Assembly (NCBI GenBank): GCA_044358015.1
Contig: JBIKOO010000008.1
Location: 4,502-68,501 of the forward strand
Source of the DNA: Casp-actino8 sp044358015
GTDB lineage: Bacteria > Actinomycetota > Acidimicrobiia > Acidimicrobiales > Ilumatobacteraceae
Direction: 5' to 3'
Length of the DNA stretch: 64,000 bases
Shown: positions 9,437 to 16,526 of the stretch, piece by piece
How positions within the stretch are numbered: position 1 is the first letter of the stretch
How the letters are laid out: each line of letters begins with the position of its first letter
Program-made: the position numbers and the translations under genes
Notes under the pieces: model-generated
Database searches by the model: none
Told to the model about the DNA's origin: nothing
Seen by the model: only the letters and a program-made list of their open reading frames with translations

Positions 9437-9712
9437 TTACACCGAAATTGGTATCCACATGGTGTCCATCGGTGTCCAGTGTCTGTCATGCGATGACGAA
9501 TGTAAAACCTGTCCGATGGTGTCGGCGGCATGACTGTCGGCAGTCGGTAGGAATTGAGAATACACGTCGTTAGTGGTTGATGCCTTCAAATGACCTACAC
9601 GGCCCGAATCAACATGAATTGGTGTTCCAGCCGACAACGCAAGTCCGACATAGGCATGTCGTCCGTCGTGTAGTCAAGTCTTAGGTATCTTTGGCGCCTT
9701 CGACATGTTTTG
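9437..9712 (-). pseudogene. Tyrosine recombinase (phage-type integrase) C-terminal remnant
   Basis: On the minus strand the frame ending at 9437 reads LHDGRHAYVGLALSAG, then GRVGHLKASTTNDVYSQFLP, then AADTIGQVL. This is the C-terminal catalytic region of tyrosine recombinases: the HxxR box (HDGR), the GH of the LGH box, and the Tyr nucleophile in DVYSQ. An in-frame stop (9674-9676) lies just before the HxxR box, and nothing recognisable as the rest of the enzyme lies upstream, so it is inactive. Its presence beside a tRNA-linked block of repeats supports past integration by a site-specific recombinase. Confidence 0.75.
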
Positions 9713-9789
9713 GAACGTAAGAAGTAGCGAACGTTGTGCTGACCTCAGTGATTGGTGATGCGATATCGCGCGTCACCAGTCGCTGAGTT

Positions 9790-11241
9790 TTAACGGAAAT
9801 TGCGCCGGCGCGTGACTAGCACTGTTCCGGTGATTATCGCGAAGATCCCAGCGATGATCCATCCGTCCGACTGTGAGCCCGTCTCTGGCAATTCTGGAGA
9901 CGGCACAACCGTGCTCACTGTTGCGATTGTGGTGGTCGCTGCTGTAGTCGTTGTTGTAGTCGTTGTTGTAGTCGTTGTTGTAGTCGTTGTTGTAGTCGTT
10001 GTTGTAGTAGTTGTTGGCCCGACGCCGGTCAGCACTTGTGTGGGCGTCAACTTGTTGTCGGTGGTGTTGTCACCAATTCGCCCGTAGATGTTGAAGCCCC
10101 AGCATTTCATTGCACTAGTTGACAGCAATGCACAAGTGTGACGTGTGCCGTTGCTGATGGCGGTGACGCCGCTCGTCAGGCCGTCAACTTGTGTGGGCGT
10201 CAACTTCGCGACGTTGGTGTTGTCACCAACTTGCCCGTGGAAGTTCCAGCCCCAGCATTTCATCGCACCAGTTGACAGCAATGCACAAGTGTGAAATTGG
10301 CCGGCGCTGATGGCGGTGACGCCGCTCGTCAGGCCGTCAACTTGTGTGGGCGTCAACTTCGCGACGTCGGTGTTGTCACCAATCGCGCCATAGACGTTGT
10401 TGCCCCAGCATTTCACTGCACCAGTTGAAAGCAATGCACACGTGTGATCTCCGCCGGCGCTGATGGCGGTGACGCCGCTGGTCAGGCCGTCGACTTGTGT
10501 GGGCGTCAACCTGGTGTCGGTGGTGTTGTCACCAACCTGCCCGGTGAAGTTCCAGCCCCAGCATTTCACTGCACCAGTTGACAGCAATGCACACGTGTGA
10601 CTTGAGCCATCACCGATCGCATTTCCGCCGGCGGTGATGGCGGTGACGCCGCTGGTCAGGCCGTCGACTTGTGTGGGTGTCAACTTGTTGTCGGTGGTGT
10701 TGTCACCAACCGCTCCAAAGACGTTGTTGCCCCAGCATTTCACTGCACCAGTTGTCAGCAATGCACATGTGTGATTTCCGCCGGCGGTGATGGCGGTGAC
10801 GCCGCTGGTCAGGCCGTCGACTTGTGTGGGTGTCAACTTGTTGTCGGTGGTGTTGTCACCAACCTGCCCGTCGTAGTTGTTGCCCCAGCATTTCACTGCA
10901 CCAGTTGTCAGCAATGCACACGCGTGAGATCCGCCGGCGGTGATGGCAGTGACGCCGCTGGTCAGGCCGTCGACTTGTGTGGGCGTCAACCTGTCGACAG
11001 TGGTGTTGTCACCAACCTGCCCGTAGTAGTTCCAGCCCCAGCATTCCACTGCACCAGTTGACAGCAATGCACACGTCTGAGATCCGCCGGCGCTGATCGC
11101 AGCCTGCTCCAACGTATTCGGACCGCCGACGGCCACTTCATTTGCATCGGCGGAAACGAATTGTGGCCAACCTTGAGTAAAAGCAGTTAAGGCAAGAAAT
11201 GCTGCTACAAGGCCCAACTTTGCACTTTTGATCTTGAACAT
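9790..11241 (-). CDS. Sortase-anchored seven-bladed RCC1-repeat surface protein (LPETG)
   Basis: A protein of 483 residues. It has a signal peptide (MFKIKSAKLGLVAAFLALTA, cleavage near VSA) and then exactly seven RCC1-type blades of about 51 residues. Each reads AISAGGxHTCALLSTGAVKC, then WGxNxxGxVGDNT, then LTPTQVDGLTSGVT. Blade 4 has a 7-residue insertion (NAIGDGS). A threonine-only stretch of roughly 25 residues follows, then a cell-wall sorting signal near residues 451-483: LPETG, a hydrophobic span IIAGIFAIITGTVLV and an RRRNFR tail. Sortase should attach it to peptidoglycan. The blades carry a Cys pair like those of the giant protein at 3561 but keep the longer canonical length. AGGAAAGG lies about 9 nt before the ATG. 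A binding role is inferred; no catalytic motif is visible. Confidence 0.9.
   Translation of the reverse strand: MFKIKSAKLGLVAAFLALTAFTQGWPQFVSADANEVAVGGPNTLEQAAISAGGSQTCALLSTGAVECWGWNYYGQVGDNTTVDRLTPTQVDGLTSGVTAITAGGSHACALLTTGAVKCWGNNYDGQVGDNTTDNKLTPTQVDGLTSGVTAITAGGNHTCALLTTGAVKCWGNNVFGAVGDNTTDNKLTPTQVDGLTSGVTAITAGGNAIGDGSSHTCALLSTGAVKCWGWNFTGQVGDNTTDTRLTPTQVDGLTSGVTAISAGGDHTCALLSTGAVKCWGNNVYGAIGDNTDVAKLTPTQVDGLTSGVTAISAGQFHTCALLSTGAMKCWGWNFHGQVGDNTNVAKLTPTQVDGLTSGVTAISNGTRHTCALLSTSAMKCWGFNIYGRIGDNTTDNKLTPTQVLTGVGPTTTTTTTTTTTTTTTTTTTTTTTTAATTTIATVSTVVPSPELPETGSQSDGWIIAGIFAIITGTVLVTRRRNFR
9947..10006. repeat. 12-bp tandem microsatellite (5 units) coding poly-Thr
   Basis: Five perfect head-to-tail copies of GTCGTTGTTGTA (plus strand) lie in the stalk of the LPETG protein. 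On the coding strand each unit adds four Thr. Because the unit is 12 bp, copy-number change would lengthen or shorten the stalk without a frameshift. Confidence 0.92.
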
Positions 11242-11364
11242 AAGTGTTCACCTTTCCTACCGTCAAAAAACTCTGATTAACCTAGGAGAGGGAGAAGTAA
11301 CGATGCAAATTGGTACTATTTTTTGACGCCAGGAGACGTGTTGTACATATTGGTCGGCATTACT

Positions 11365-11570
11365 GGTGTCCAGATGGTTTCCATAACGACGCAAATTGTT
11401 TACTACGCAGGGCATTTGTACGACGTGTCGTACCTCCCTGCGTAGCCTCTAGTGGTGAGTTTCGTGTCATTGCAGAATCATCGTTTGACATGGGATTGCT
11501 GTCCGATGACTGTTCGTCTGTGTACGGTGGAGTTGGTTTTGGTCGCTATGGCCGGAATTGGGTCTGAGTT
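11365..11570. repeat. Intergenic repeat copy R4 upstream of first intact BspA gene
   Basis: This segment is similar to 9270-9420 and 13440-13640. It holds the ATAACGACGCAAAT landmark, the long hairpin and the TTTGACATGGGATTGCTGTCC block. Together with 11242-11364, in which I see no gene, it forms the roughly 350-bp divergent spacer between the LPETG gene and the BspA-type gene at 11591. Promoters for both should lie here; none can be assigned with confidence. Confidence 0.8.
11403..11445. repeat. Long compound hairpin, copy 2
   Basis: Same compound structure as at 9298-9340: a perfect 10-bp outer stem CTACGCAGGG/CCCTGCGTAG and an inner 7-bp stem GTACGAC/GTCGTAC. It lies about 145 bp upstream of the start of the BspA-type gene at 11591. 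Confidence 0.85.
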
Positions 11571-11590
11571 TGCCTGAAGGAGCCTTTTCT

Positions 11591-13279
11591 ATGTTTGCTG
11601 TTGATGTATGTCGTTTGCCCGCTACTGGTGGCTCAACGTTTGTGGTAGCCGCTGGTTTGTTCATGTTAATTGCTGGTGTGATTGTGACCCGTTGGGTGCG
11701 GGCCTCTGCTGGCCGAATGTCGGTTGTGGTGGCACCGCTGGTGTTGCTTGGTGGTTTTGTGTTGGCGCCGTCAGTCACTGATCCGTGTTCACCCACGACG
11801 ACGACGGTTGCACCAACGACAACAGTCGGATCAACGACGACTGTTGCACCAACGACGACTGTCGTTCCGGTTAACCCAAATATGGTTCTTGAGATTGATT
11901 CGACGGTGCGGGTACCAGTCGAGATTGGTTCAGTAACGGCAGCTGATGAAAGTTTTGTTTTTGAACTCGGTCTATGGGGTGAAGTGGATGTGCAGGTTGA
12001 TTGGGGCGACGGATCAACCGACAATGTCAGGGCTGCTGGGCCGTTCCCACACACCTATACGACATCAGGCCGATACACCATTACGGTGAGCGGTTCACTG
12101 ACCGGCTTCGGGCAAGATCCCTTGAATGTTGATTTACCTCTGAGTGGCGCCCATTATTTGAAGGCGGTTCGTTCATTCGGCGAGTTAGGAATCACGTCAT
12201 TGTCTTTTGCATTCTTAGCCTCAGTTAACTTGATTGATGTCCCAGCAACTCTGCCCGCAACAGTGTCGGACATGAGTGGCATGTTTTCTGGGGCGTCGTC
12301 GTTTAATGGTGACGTGAGTGGTTGGGATACGAGTGCAGTGTCGGACATGAGTGGCATGTTTTCTGGGGCGTCGTCGTTTAATGGTGATGTGAGTGGTTGG
12401 GATACGAGTGCAGTGACCGACATGAGTGGCATGTTTAGTTATGCGTCGTCGTTTAATCAGAGTTTGAATAGTTGGGATACGGGTCTGGTGACGAGCATGG
12501 AGGGCATGTTCTTTCGGGCGACAGCGTTTGATGGTGATGTGAGTGGTTGGGATACTGGTTCGGTGACGAACATGGAGGGCATGTTCAATGGGGCGACAGC
12601 GTTTAATGGTGATGTGAGTGGTTGGGATACTGGTTCGGTGACGAGCATGGAGGGCATGTTCTTGGCGGCGAAAGCGTTTAATGGTGATGTGAGTGGTTGG
12701 GATACTGGTTCGGTGACCGACATGAGTAACATGTTCTTTTTGGCGACAGCGTTTAATGGTGATGTGAGTGGTTGGGATACTGGTTCGGTGACGACCATGA
12801 GTTACATGTTCGCTGATGCGACAGCGTTTGATGGTGATGTGAGTGATTGGGATACTGGTTCGGTGACCGACATGAGTGGCATGTTTAGTTATGCGTCGTC
12901 GTTTAATGGTGATGTGAGTGATTGGGATACTGGTTCGGTGACGACCATGAGCGGCATGTTCGCTAATGCGACAGCGTTTAATCAGAGTCTTGGTGCCTGG
13001 GACATAAGCATGGTGGGCGACATGGAATACATGTTGGATGATTCGGGATTGTCGGTCGCTAATTATGATGCGACGTTGAATGGTTGGGCCGATATCCAGC
13101 AGGCCAAGCAATCGAACGTGACTTTAGGTGCTGCCGGTTTGTATTTCAGCAATAATGGTTCGTCGGCACACTCTGATCTGCAATGTGGTAGCGGGTGGCA
13201 GATTATTGATGCAGGAAACCAAGATCTTGGCGCAGGTTCGTTGAATGCTGACAGTCAACTTGTCACAGTCGCGTGCTGA
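11591..13279 (+). CDS. BspA/DUF285-repeat surface protein with N-terminal LPATG-TM module (copy A)
   Basis: A protein of 562 residues. The start is ATG at 11591, with GAAGGAG 8 nt upstream. Order of parts: MFAVDVCRLPATGG, a hydrophobic span and TRWVRAS (a layout normally seen at C-termini as a sorting signal); a second hydrophobic span SVVVAPLVLLGGFVLA; a Thr-rich linker; a PKD-like domain with VQVDWGDGSTDN and PHTYTTSGRYTITV; ten DUF285/BspA repeats of 25 residues (12269-13018; consensus DMSGMFxxATAFNGDVSGWDTGSVT); and the family C-terminus NYDATLNGWAD...LVTVAC. Such repeat proteins are usually cell-surface exposed; their ligands are unknown. The first 300 or so residues are almost identical to the gene at 13664. 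Confidence 0.88.
   Translation: MFAVDVCRLPATGGSTFVVAAGLFMLIAGVIVTRWVRASAGRMSVVVAPLVLLGGFVLAPSVTDPCSPTTTTVAPTTTVGSTTTVAPTTTVVPVNPNMVLEIDSTVRVPVEIGSVTAADESFVFELGLWGEVDVQVDWGDGSTDNVRAAGPFPHTYTTSGRYTITVSGSLTGFGQDPLNVDLPLSGAHYLKAVRSFGELGITSLSFAFLASVNLIDVPATLPATVSDMSGMFSGASSFNGDVSGWDTSAVSDMSGMFSGASSFNGDVSGWDTSAVTDMSGMFSYASSFNQSLNSWDTGLVTSMEGMFFRATAFDGDVSGWDTGSVTNMEGMFNGATAFNGDVSGWDTGSVTSMEGMFLAAKAFNGDVSGWDTGSVTDMSNMFFLATAFNGDVSGWDTGSVTTMSYMFADATAFDGDVSDWDTGSVTDMSGMFSYASSFNGDVSDWDTGSVTTMSGMFANATAFNQSLGAWDISMVGDMEYMLDDSGLSVANYDATLNGWADIQQAKQSNVTLGAAGLYFSNNGSSAHSDLQCGSGWQIIDAGNQDLGAGSLNADSQLVTVAC
12269..13018 (+). repeat. Ten 75-bp DUF285 coding repeats (copy A)
   Basis: Ten direct repeats of 75 bp, each encoding 25 residues of the type MFxxATAFNGDVSGWDTGSV. 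The first three match the first three repeats of copy B almost base for base. Later units resemble each other more than they resemble copy B, which suggests slippage or unequal exchange after the gene duplication. Confidence 0.9.
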
Positions 13280-13640
13280 TTGCCTAGAGATCATCAGAGG
13301 CTATACAGAAAGAAATAAACGGTTTGGAGTCCCAAGAACTAGATGGTTCGCCCAATGTTTTGTCCATCTGAAATCGTTTCTTAGTTCATCATTGAGCGGT
13401 CAATTCGGTGCACATAATGCGTAGATGGTGTGGCCTTTACTGATATGCAGTTGTGTCCATAACGACGCAAATGGTTTACTACGCAGGGCATTTGTACGAC
13501 GTGTCGTACCTCCCTCGTAGCCTCTAGTGGTGAGTTTCGTGTCATTGCAGAATCATCGTTTGACATGGGATTGCTGTCCGATGACTGTTCGTCTGTGTAC
13601 GGTGGAGTTGGTTTTGGTCGCTATGGTCGGAATTGGGTCT
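13280..13640. repeat. Intergenic repeat copy R2 between the two BspA genes
   Basis: This gene-free spacer of nearly 400 bp repeats the segment found at 9099-9420 and joins it to the promoter-proximal block found at 11365-11590. It contains hairpin copy 3. It is therefore both the tail of one cassette and the leader of the next, as expected after tandem duplication with a period of about 2.07 kb. Confidence 0.85.
13479..13520. repeat. Long compound hairpin, copy 3 (one base missing in right arm)
   Basis: CTACGCAGGG at 13479 pairs with CCCTCGTAG, which lacks one G relative to the other copies. The inner stem GTACGAC-GT-GTCGTAC is intact. Confidence 0.8.
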
Positions 13641-13663
13641 GAGTTTGCCTGAGGGAGTTTGTG

Positions 13664-15262
13664 ATGTTTGCTATTGATGTGTGTCGTTTGCCCGCCACTG
13701 GTGGTTCGACGTTTGTTGTGGTTGCTGGTTTGTTCATGTTAGTTGCTGGTGTGATTGTGACCCGTTGGGTGCGGGCCTCTGCTGGCCGAATGTCGGTTGT
13801 GGTGGCACCGCTGGTGTTGCTTGGTGGTTTTGTGTTGGCGCCGTCAGTCACTGATCCGTGTTCACCTACAACAACGACTGTTGCACTTGCGACGACTGTT
13901 GCACCGACGACAACTGTCGTTCCGGTTAACCCAAATATGGTTCTTGAGATTGATTCGACGGTGCGGGTACCAGTCGAGATTGGTTCAGTAACGGCAGCTG
14001 ATGAAAGTTTTGTTTTTGAACTCGGTCTATGGGGTGAAGTGGATGTGCAGGTTGATTGGGGCGACGGATCAACCGACAATGTCAGGGCTGCTGGGCCGTT
14101 CCCACACACCTATACGACATCAGGCCGATACACCATTACGGTGAGCGGTTCACTGACCGGCTTCGGGCAAGATCCCTTGAATGTTGATTTACCTCTGAGT
14201 GGCGCCCATTATTTGAAGGCGGTTCGTTCATTCGGCGAGTTAGGAATCACGTCATTGTCTTTTGCATTCTTAGCCTCAGTTAACTTGATTGATGTCCCAG
14301 CAACTCTGCCCGCAACAGTGTCGGACATGAGTGGCATGTTTTCTGGGGCGTCGTCGTTTAATGGTGACGTGAGTGGTTGGGATACGAGTGCAGTGTCGGA
14401 CATGAGTGGCATGTTTTCTGGGGCGTCGTCGTTTAATGGTGATGTGAGTGGTTGGGATACGAGTGCAGTGACCGACATGAGTGGCATGTTTAGTTATGCG
14501 TCGTCGTTTAATCAGAGTTTGAATAGTTGGGATACGGGTTCGGTGACGAGCATGAGAAGGATGTTCCATGGTGCTTCGGCGTTTAATCAAAATCTAAACA
14601 GTTGGGATACGGGTCTGGTGACGAGCATGAAAGGCATGTTCGATGGGTCGTCGTCGTTTAATGGTGATGTGAGTGGTTGGGACACGGGTCTGGTGACGAG
14701 CATGAGCGAAATGTTCTATGGGGCGTCGTCGTTTAATGGTGATGTGAGTGGTTGGGACACGGGTTCGGTATTGACGGACAAGAGTTACATGTTCTATAGG
14801 GCGACAGCGTTTAATGGTGATGTGAGTGGTTGGGATACGGGTCTGGTGACGAACATGGAGGGTATGTTCGGTTTAGCGTCGTCGTTTAATGGTGATGTGA
14901 GTGGTTGGGACACGGGTCTAGTAACGAGCATGCGCGCCATGTTCGCTGGGGCGTCGTCGTTTGATCAGAGTCTCGGAGCTTGGGACATAAGCATGGTGGG
15001 CGACATGGAATACATGTTGGATAATTCGGCATTGTCGGTCGCAAATTATGATGCGACCTTGATTGGTTGGGCCGACATCCAGCAGGCCAAGCAATCGAAC
15101 GTGGCTTTGGGTGCTGTCGGGTTGTATTTCAGCAACGATGGTTCGTCAGCACGCTCTGAGCTGCGATGTGGTAGCGGGTGGCAGATTATTGATGAAGGAA
15201 ATCAAAGTGTTGCCCCAGGTTCGTTAAATGCTGACAGTCAACTTGTCACAATCGCGTGTTGA
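13664..15262 (+). CDS. BspA/DUF285-repeat surface protein with N-terminal LPATG-TM module (copy B)
   Basis: A protein of 532 residues, a tandem duplicate of the gene at 11591. The start is ATG at 13664 with GAGGGAG 6 nt upstream; an adjacent GTG at 13661 is possible. It has the same module order: MFAIDVCRLPATGG, hydrophobic span, TRWVRAS, a second hydrophobic span, a Thr-rich linker (6 residues shorter than copy A), a PKD-like domain, then nine DUF285 repeats (14324-15001, the sixth with one extra residue) and the shared C-terminus ending LVTIAC. Its last 90 or so residues resemble the broken gene at 8347-9098 more closely than copy A, so the three genes have exchanged sequence. Confidence 0.88.
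   Translation: MFAIDVCRLPATGGSTFVVVAGLFMLVAGVIVTRWVRASAGRMSVVVAPLVLLGGFVLAPSVTDPCSPTTTTVALATTVAPTTTVVPVNPNMVLEIDSTVRVPVEIGSVTAADESFVFELGLWGEVDVQVDWGDGSTDNVRAAGPFPHTYTTSGRYTITVSGSLTGFGQDPLNVDLPLSGAHYLKAVRSFGELGITSLSFAFLASVNLIDVPATLPATVSDMSGMFSGASSFNGDVSGWDTSAVSDMSGMFSGASSFNGDVSGWDTSAVTDMSGMFSYASSFNQSLNSWDTGSVTSMRRMFHGASAFNQNLNSWDTGLVTSMKGMFDGSSSFNGDVSGWDTGLVTSMSEMFYGASSFNGDVSGWDTGSVLTDKSYMFYRATAFNGDVSGWDTGLVTNMEGMFGLASSFNGDVSGWDTGLVTSMRAMFAGASSFDQSLGAWDISMVGDMEYMLDNSALSVANYDATLIGWADIQQAKQSNVALGAVGLYFSNDGSSARSELRCGSGWQIIDEGNQSVAPGSLNADSQLVTIAC
14324..15001 (+). repeat. Nine DUF285 coding repeats (copy B)
   Basis: Eight repeats of 75 bp and one of 78 bp (the sixth, with the extra codon near GSVLTD), each coding the MFxGASSFNGDVSGWDTG pattern. 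Confidence 0.9.
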
Positions 15263-15470
15263 CAGGGTTGACCATCAGAGGTTATACAGAGAGAACTTAA
15301 CGGTTCGTGGTCCTAAGAACTAGATGGTTCGCGCAATGTTTTGTCCATCTGAAATCGCTTCTTAGTTCATCATTGAGCGCTCAAGTCGGGGCACATAGTG
15401 CGTAGATGTTGTGACCTTTACTGATGTCCCGTTGGTGTACGTAACGACGCAAATGGTTTACTACGCAGGG
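15263..15470. repeat. Intergenic repeat copy R3, truncated inside the hairpin
   Basis: It follows copy B just as R1 and R2 follow their genes (CATCAGAGG, CTAAGAACTAGATGG, GCGTAGATG, GTAACGACGCAAATGG). It stops after the left hairpin arm CTACGCAGGG at 15461-15470. The right arm is absent; unrelated sequence with a tRNA-like end follows. Confidence 0.85.
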
Positions 15471-15481
15471 CGTTAGTCCGT

Positions 15482-15502
15482 ACCTTCGATTCCCAGTCGC
15501 CC
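15482..15502 (+). other. Possible attachment-site remnant: partial tRNA-Cys 3' end
   Basis: The plus strand holds TACC, then TTCGATTCCCAG, then TCGCC. This is the T-loop and acceptor end of the tRNA-Cys at 3251-3322 with small deletions, in the same orientation. The 12-base core TTCGATTCCCAG is identical. A direct repeat of a tRNA 3' end at the far edge of an accessory block is what integration by a tyrosine recombinase leaves. The match is short and gapped, so chance or an old tRNA fragment cannot be excluded. Confidence 0.45.
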
Positions 15503-15532
15503 GTCTTTGAGGATGGTTGTTTTGTTGGTATT

Positions 15533-16474
15533 TCAAAGGCAATCGTGACAGAGGACTTCGTTGACTTTTGTTACGCAGTCGGGACAGACCAAGGTTCGGC
15601 GTCGGCACAGTAGATCTGAGCAATTGTGGTATTCGCTTGTGGGCGTGTCGCACATATGACAAGTACTTAATACCTTGGTGTCTTTGCTGTATTCCAACTT
15701 GAAGCGACGATCGAAGACATAGAGCGAACCTTCCCATAGTCCCGAGTCCTTGAACTTCTCGGCATAACGAACGATGCCACCATCAATTTGGTACACCTCT
15801 TTGAAACCGCGGTTCTTCATAATGAGTGAAAGAACTTCGCAACGAATTCCACCGGTGCAGTAAGTGACAATGGGTTTGTCTTTGAGGTGGTCGTACGCAC
15901 CACTTTCAAGCACTTTGACAAACTCGGGAGTTGTCTCAATCGGAGGAACCACAGCGTTTCTAAATTTGCCGATCGCTGCCTCGTATTCGTTGCGACCGTC
16001 AAAGAAGACCACTTCATCGCCACGCGAGGCGACAAGTTCATTGACTTCGGTTGGAGACAGGTGAATACCTCCACCGACGATGCCATTTTCGTTCACGACA
16101 ATTTCTTCAGGAACACCAAAGGTCACGATTTCGTCGCGCACTCGAACCTGCAAACGAGGGAACTCGTCGCCATGCCCTTCAGACCACTTATATTCCATAT
16201 CTTTGAAAGGCGCGAAGTCCTTCATGACCCGGATGTATCGCTTGATCTGGTTGAGCGATCCACCAACAGTTCCGTTGATGCCATCCTTTGATATCAAAAT
16301 TCTGCCACGAAGGTCGTTTGCTTCGCACAGAGTGCGCTGCCACAAACGGATCGCTTCAGGATCAGCTAGTGGAGTGAATTTGTAAAAGAGGATGATCTTC
16401 TGCGGTCCGATGTCAAGAATTTTAACAGGGCGAAAGCAGCGACTCTTTCTCCGATTCTCAGGACTTTGGACCAT
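15533..16474 (-). CDS. trhO: tRNA uridine-34 hydroxylase (rhodanese-like)
   Basis: A protein of 313 residues matching the TrhO/YceA family, which hydroxylates wobble uridine 34 of tRNAs to 5-hydroxyuridine. It has the N-terminal acylphosphatase-like domain (IILFYKFTPLADP ... GINGTVGGS) and a rhodanese domain with the active-site loop YCTGGIRCE. The Cys-rich C-terminus (CHMCDTP, CSDLLCRRRTLVCPDC, LCHDCL) is typical of the actinobacterial and Gram-positive branch. It is the first ordinary chromosomal gene after the surface-protein region. It is divergent from the PEP-mobile-domain gene with only about 50 bp between starts. Confidence 0.92.
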   Translation of the reverse strand: MVQSPENRRKSRCFRPVKILDIGPQKIILFYKFTPLADPEAIRLWQRTLCEANDLRGRILISKDGINGTVGGSLNQIKRYIRVMKDFAPFKDMEYKWSEGHGDEFPRLQVRVRDEIVTFGVPEEIVVNENGIVGGGIHLSPTEVNELVASRGDEVVFFDGRNEYEAAIGKFRNAVVPPIETTPEFVKVLESGAYDHLKDKPIVTYCTGGIRCEVLSLIMKNRGFKEVYQIDGGIVRYAEKFKDSGLWEGSLYVFDRRFKLEYSKDTKVLSTCHMCDTPTSEYHNCSDLLCRRRTLVCPDCVTKVNEVLCHDCL

Positions 16475-16526
16475 TCTTATTAGAGTTCGTACTGACGCTT
16501 GTGCGTTGATGTTTTGAGGGGGACAG

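Noticed and set aside
12221..13111. Antisense open frame opposite the BspA repeats
   Set aside because: It is a mirror of the 75-bp repeats with repetitive THITIKRCR-like translation and no independent evidence.
9099..15470. Integron-like attC cassette array
   Set aside because: The hairpins are palindromic and follow the genes, but the RYYYAAC/GTTRRRY ends of attC are not visible and no integron integrase is present; kept only as a cassette-like repeat.
15381..15737. Minus-strand open frame of 118 codons at the island edge
   Set aside because: It overlaps the 3' end of trhO in another frame and the intergenic repeat; no domain is recognisable.
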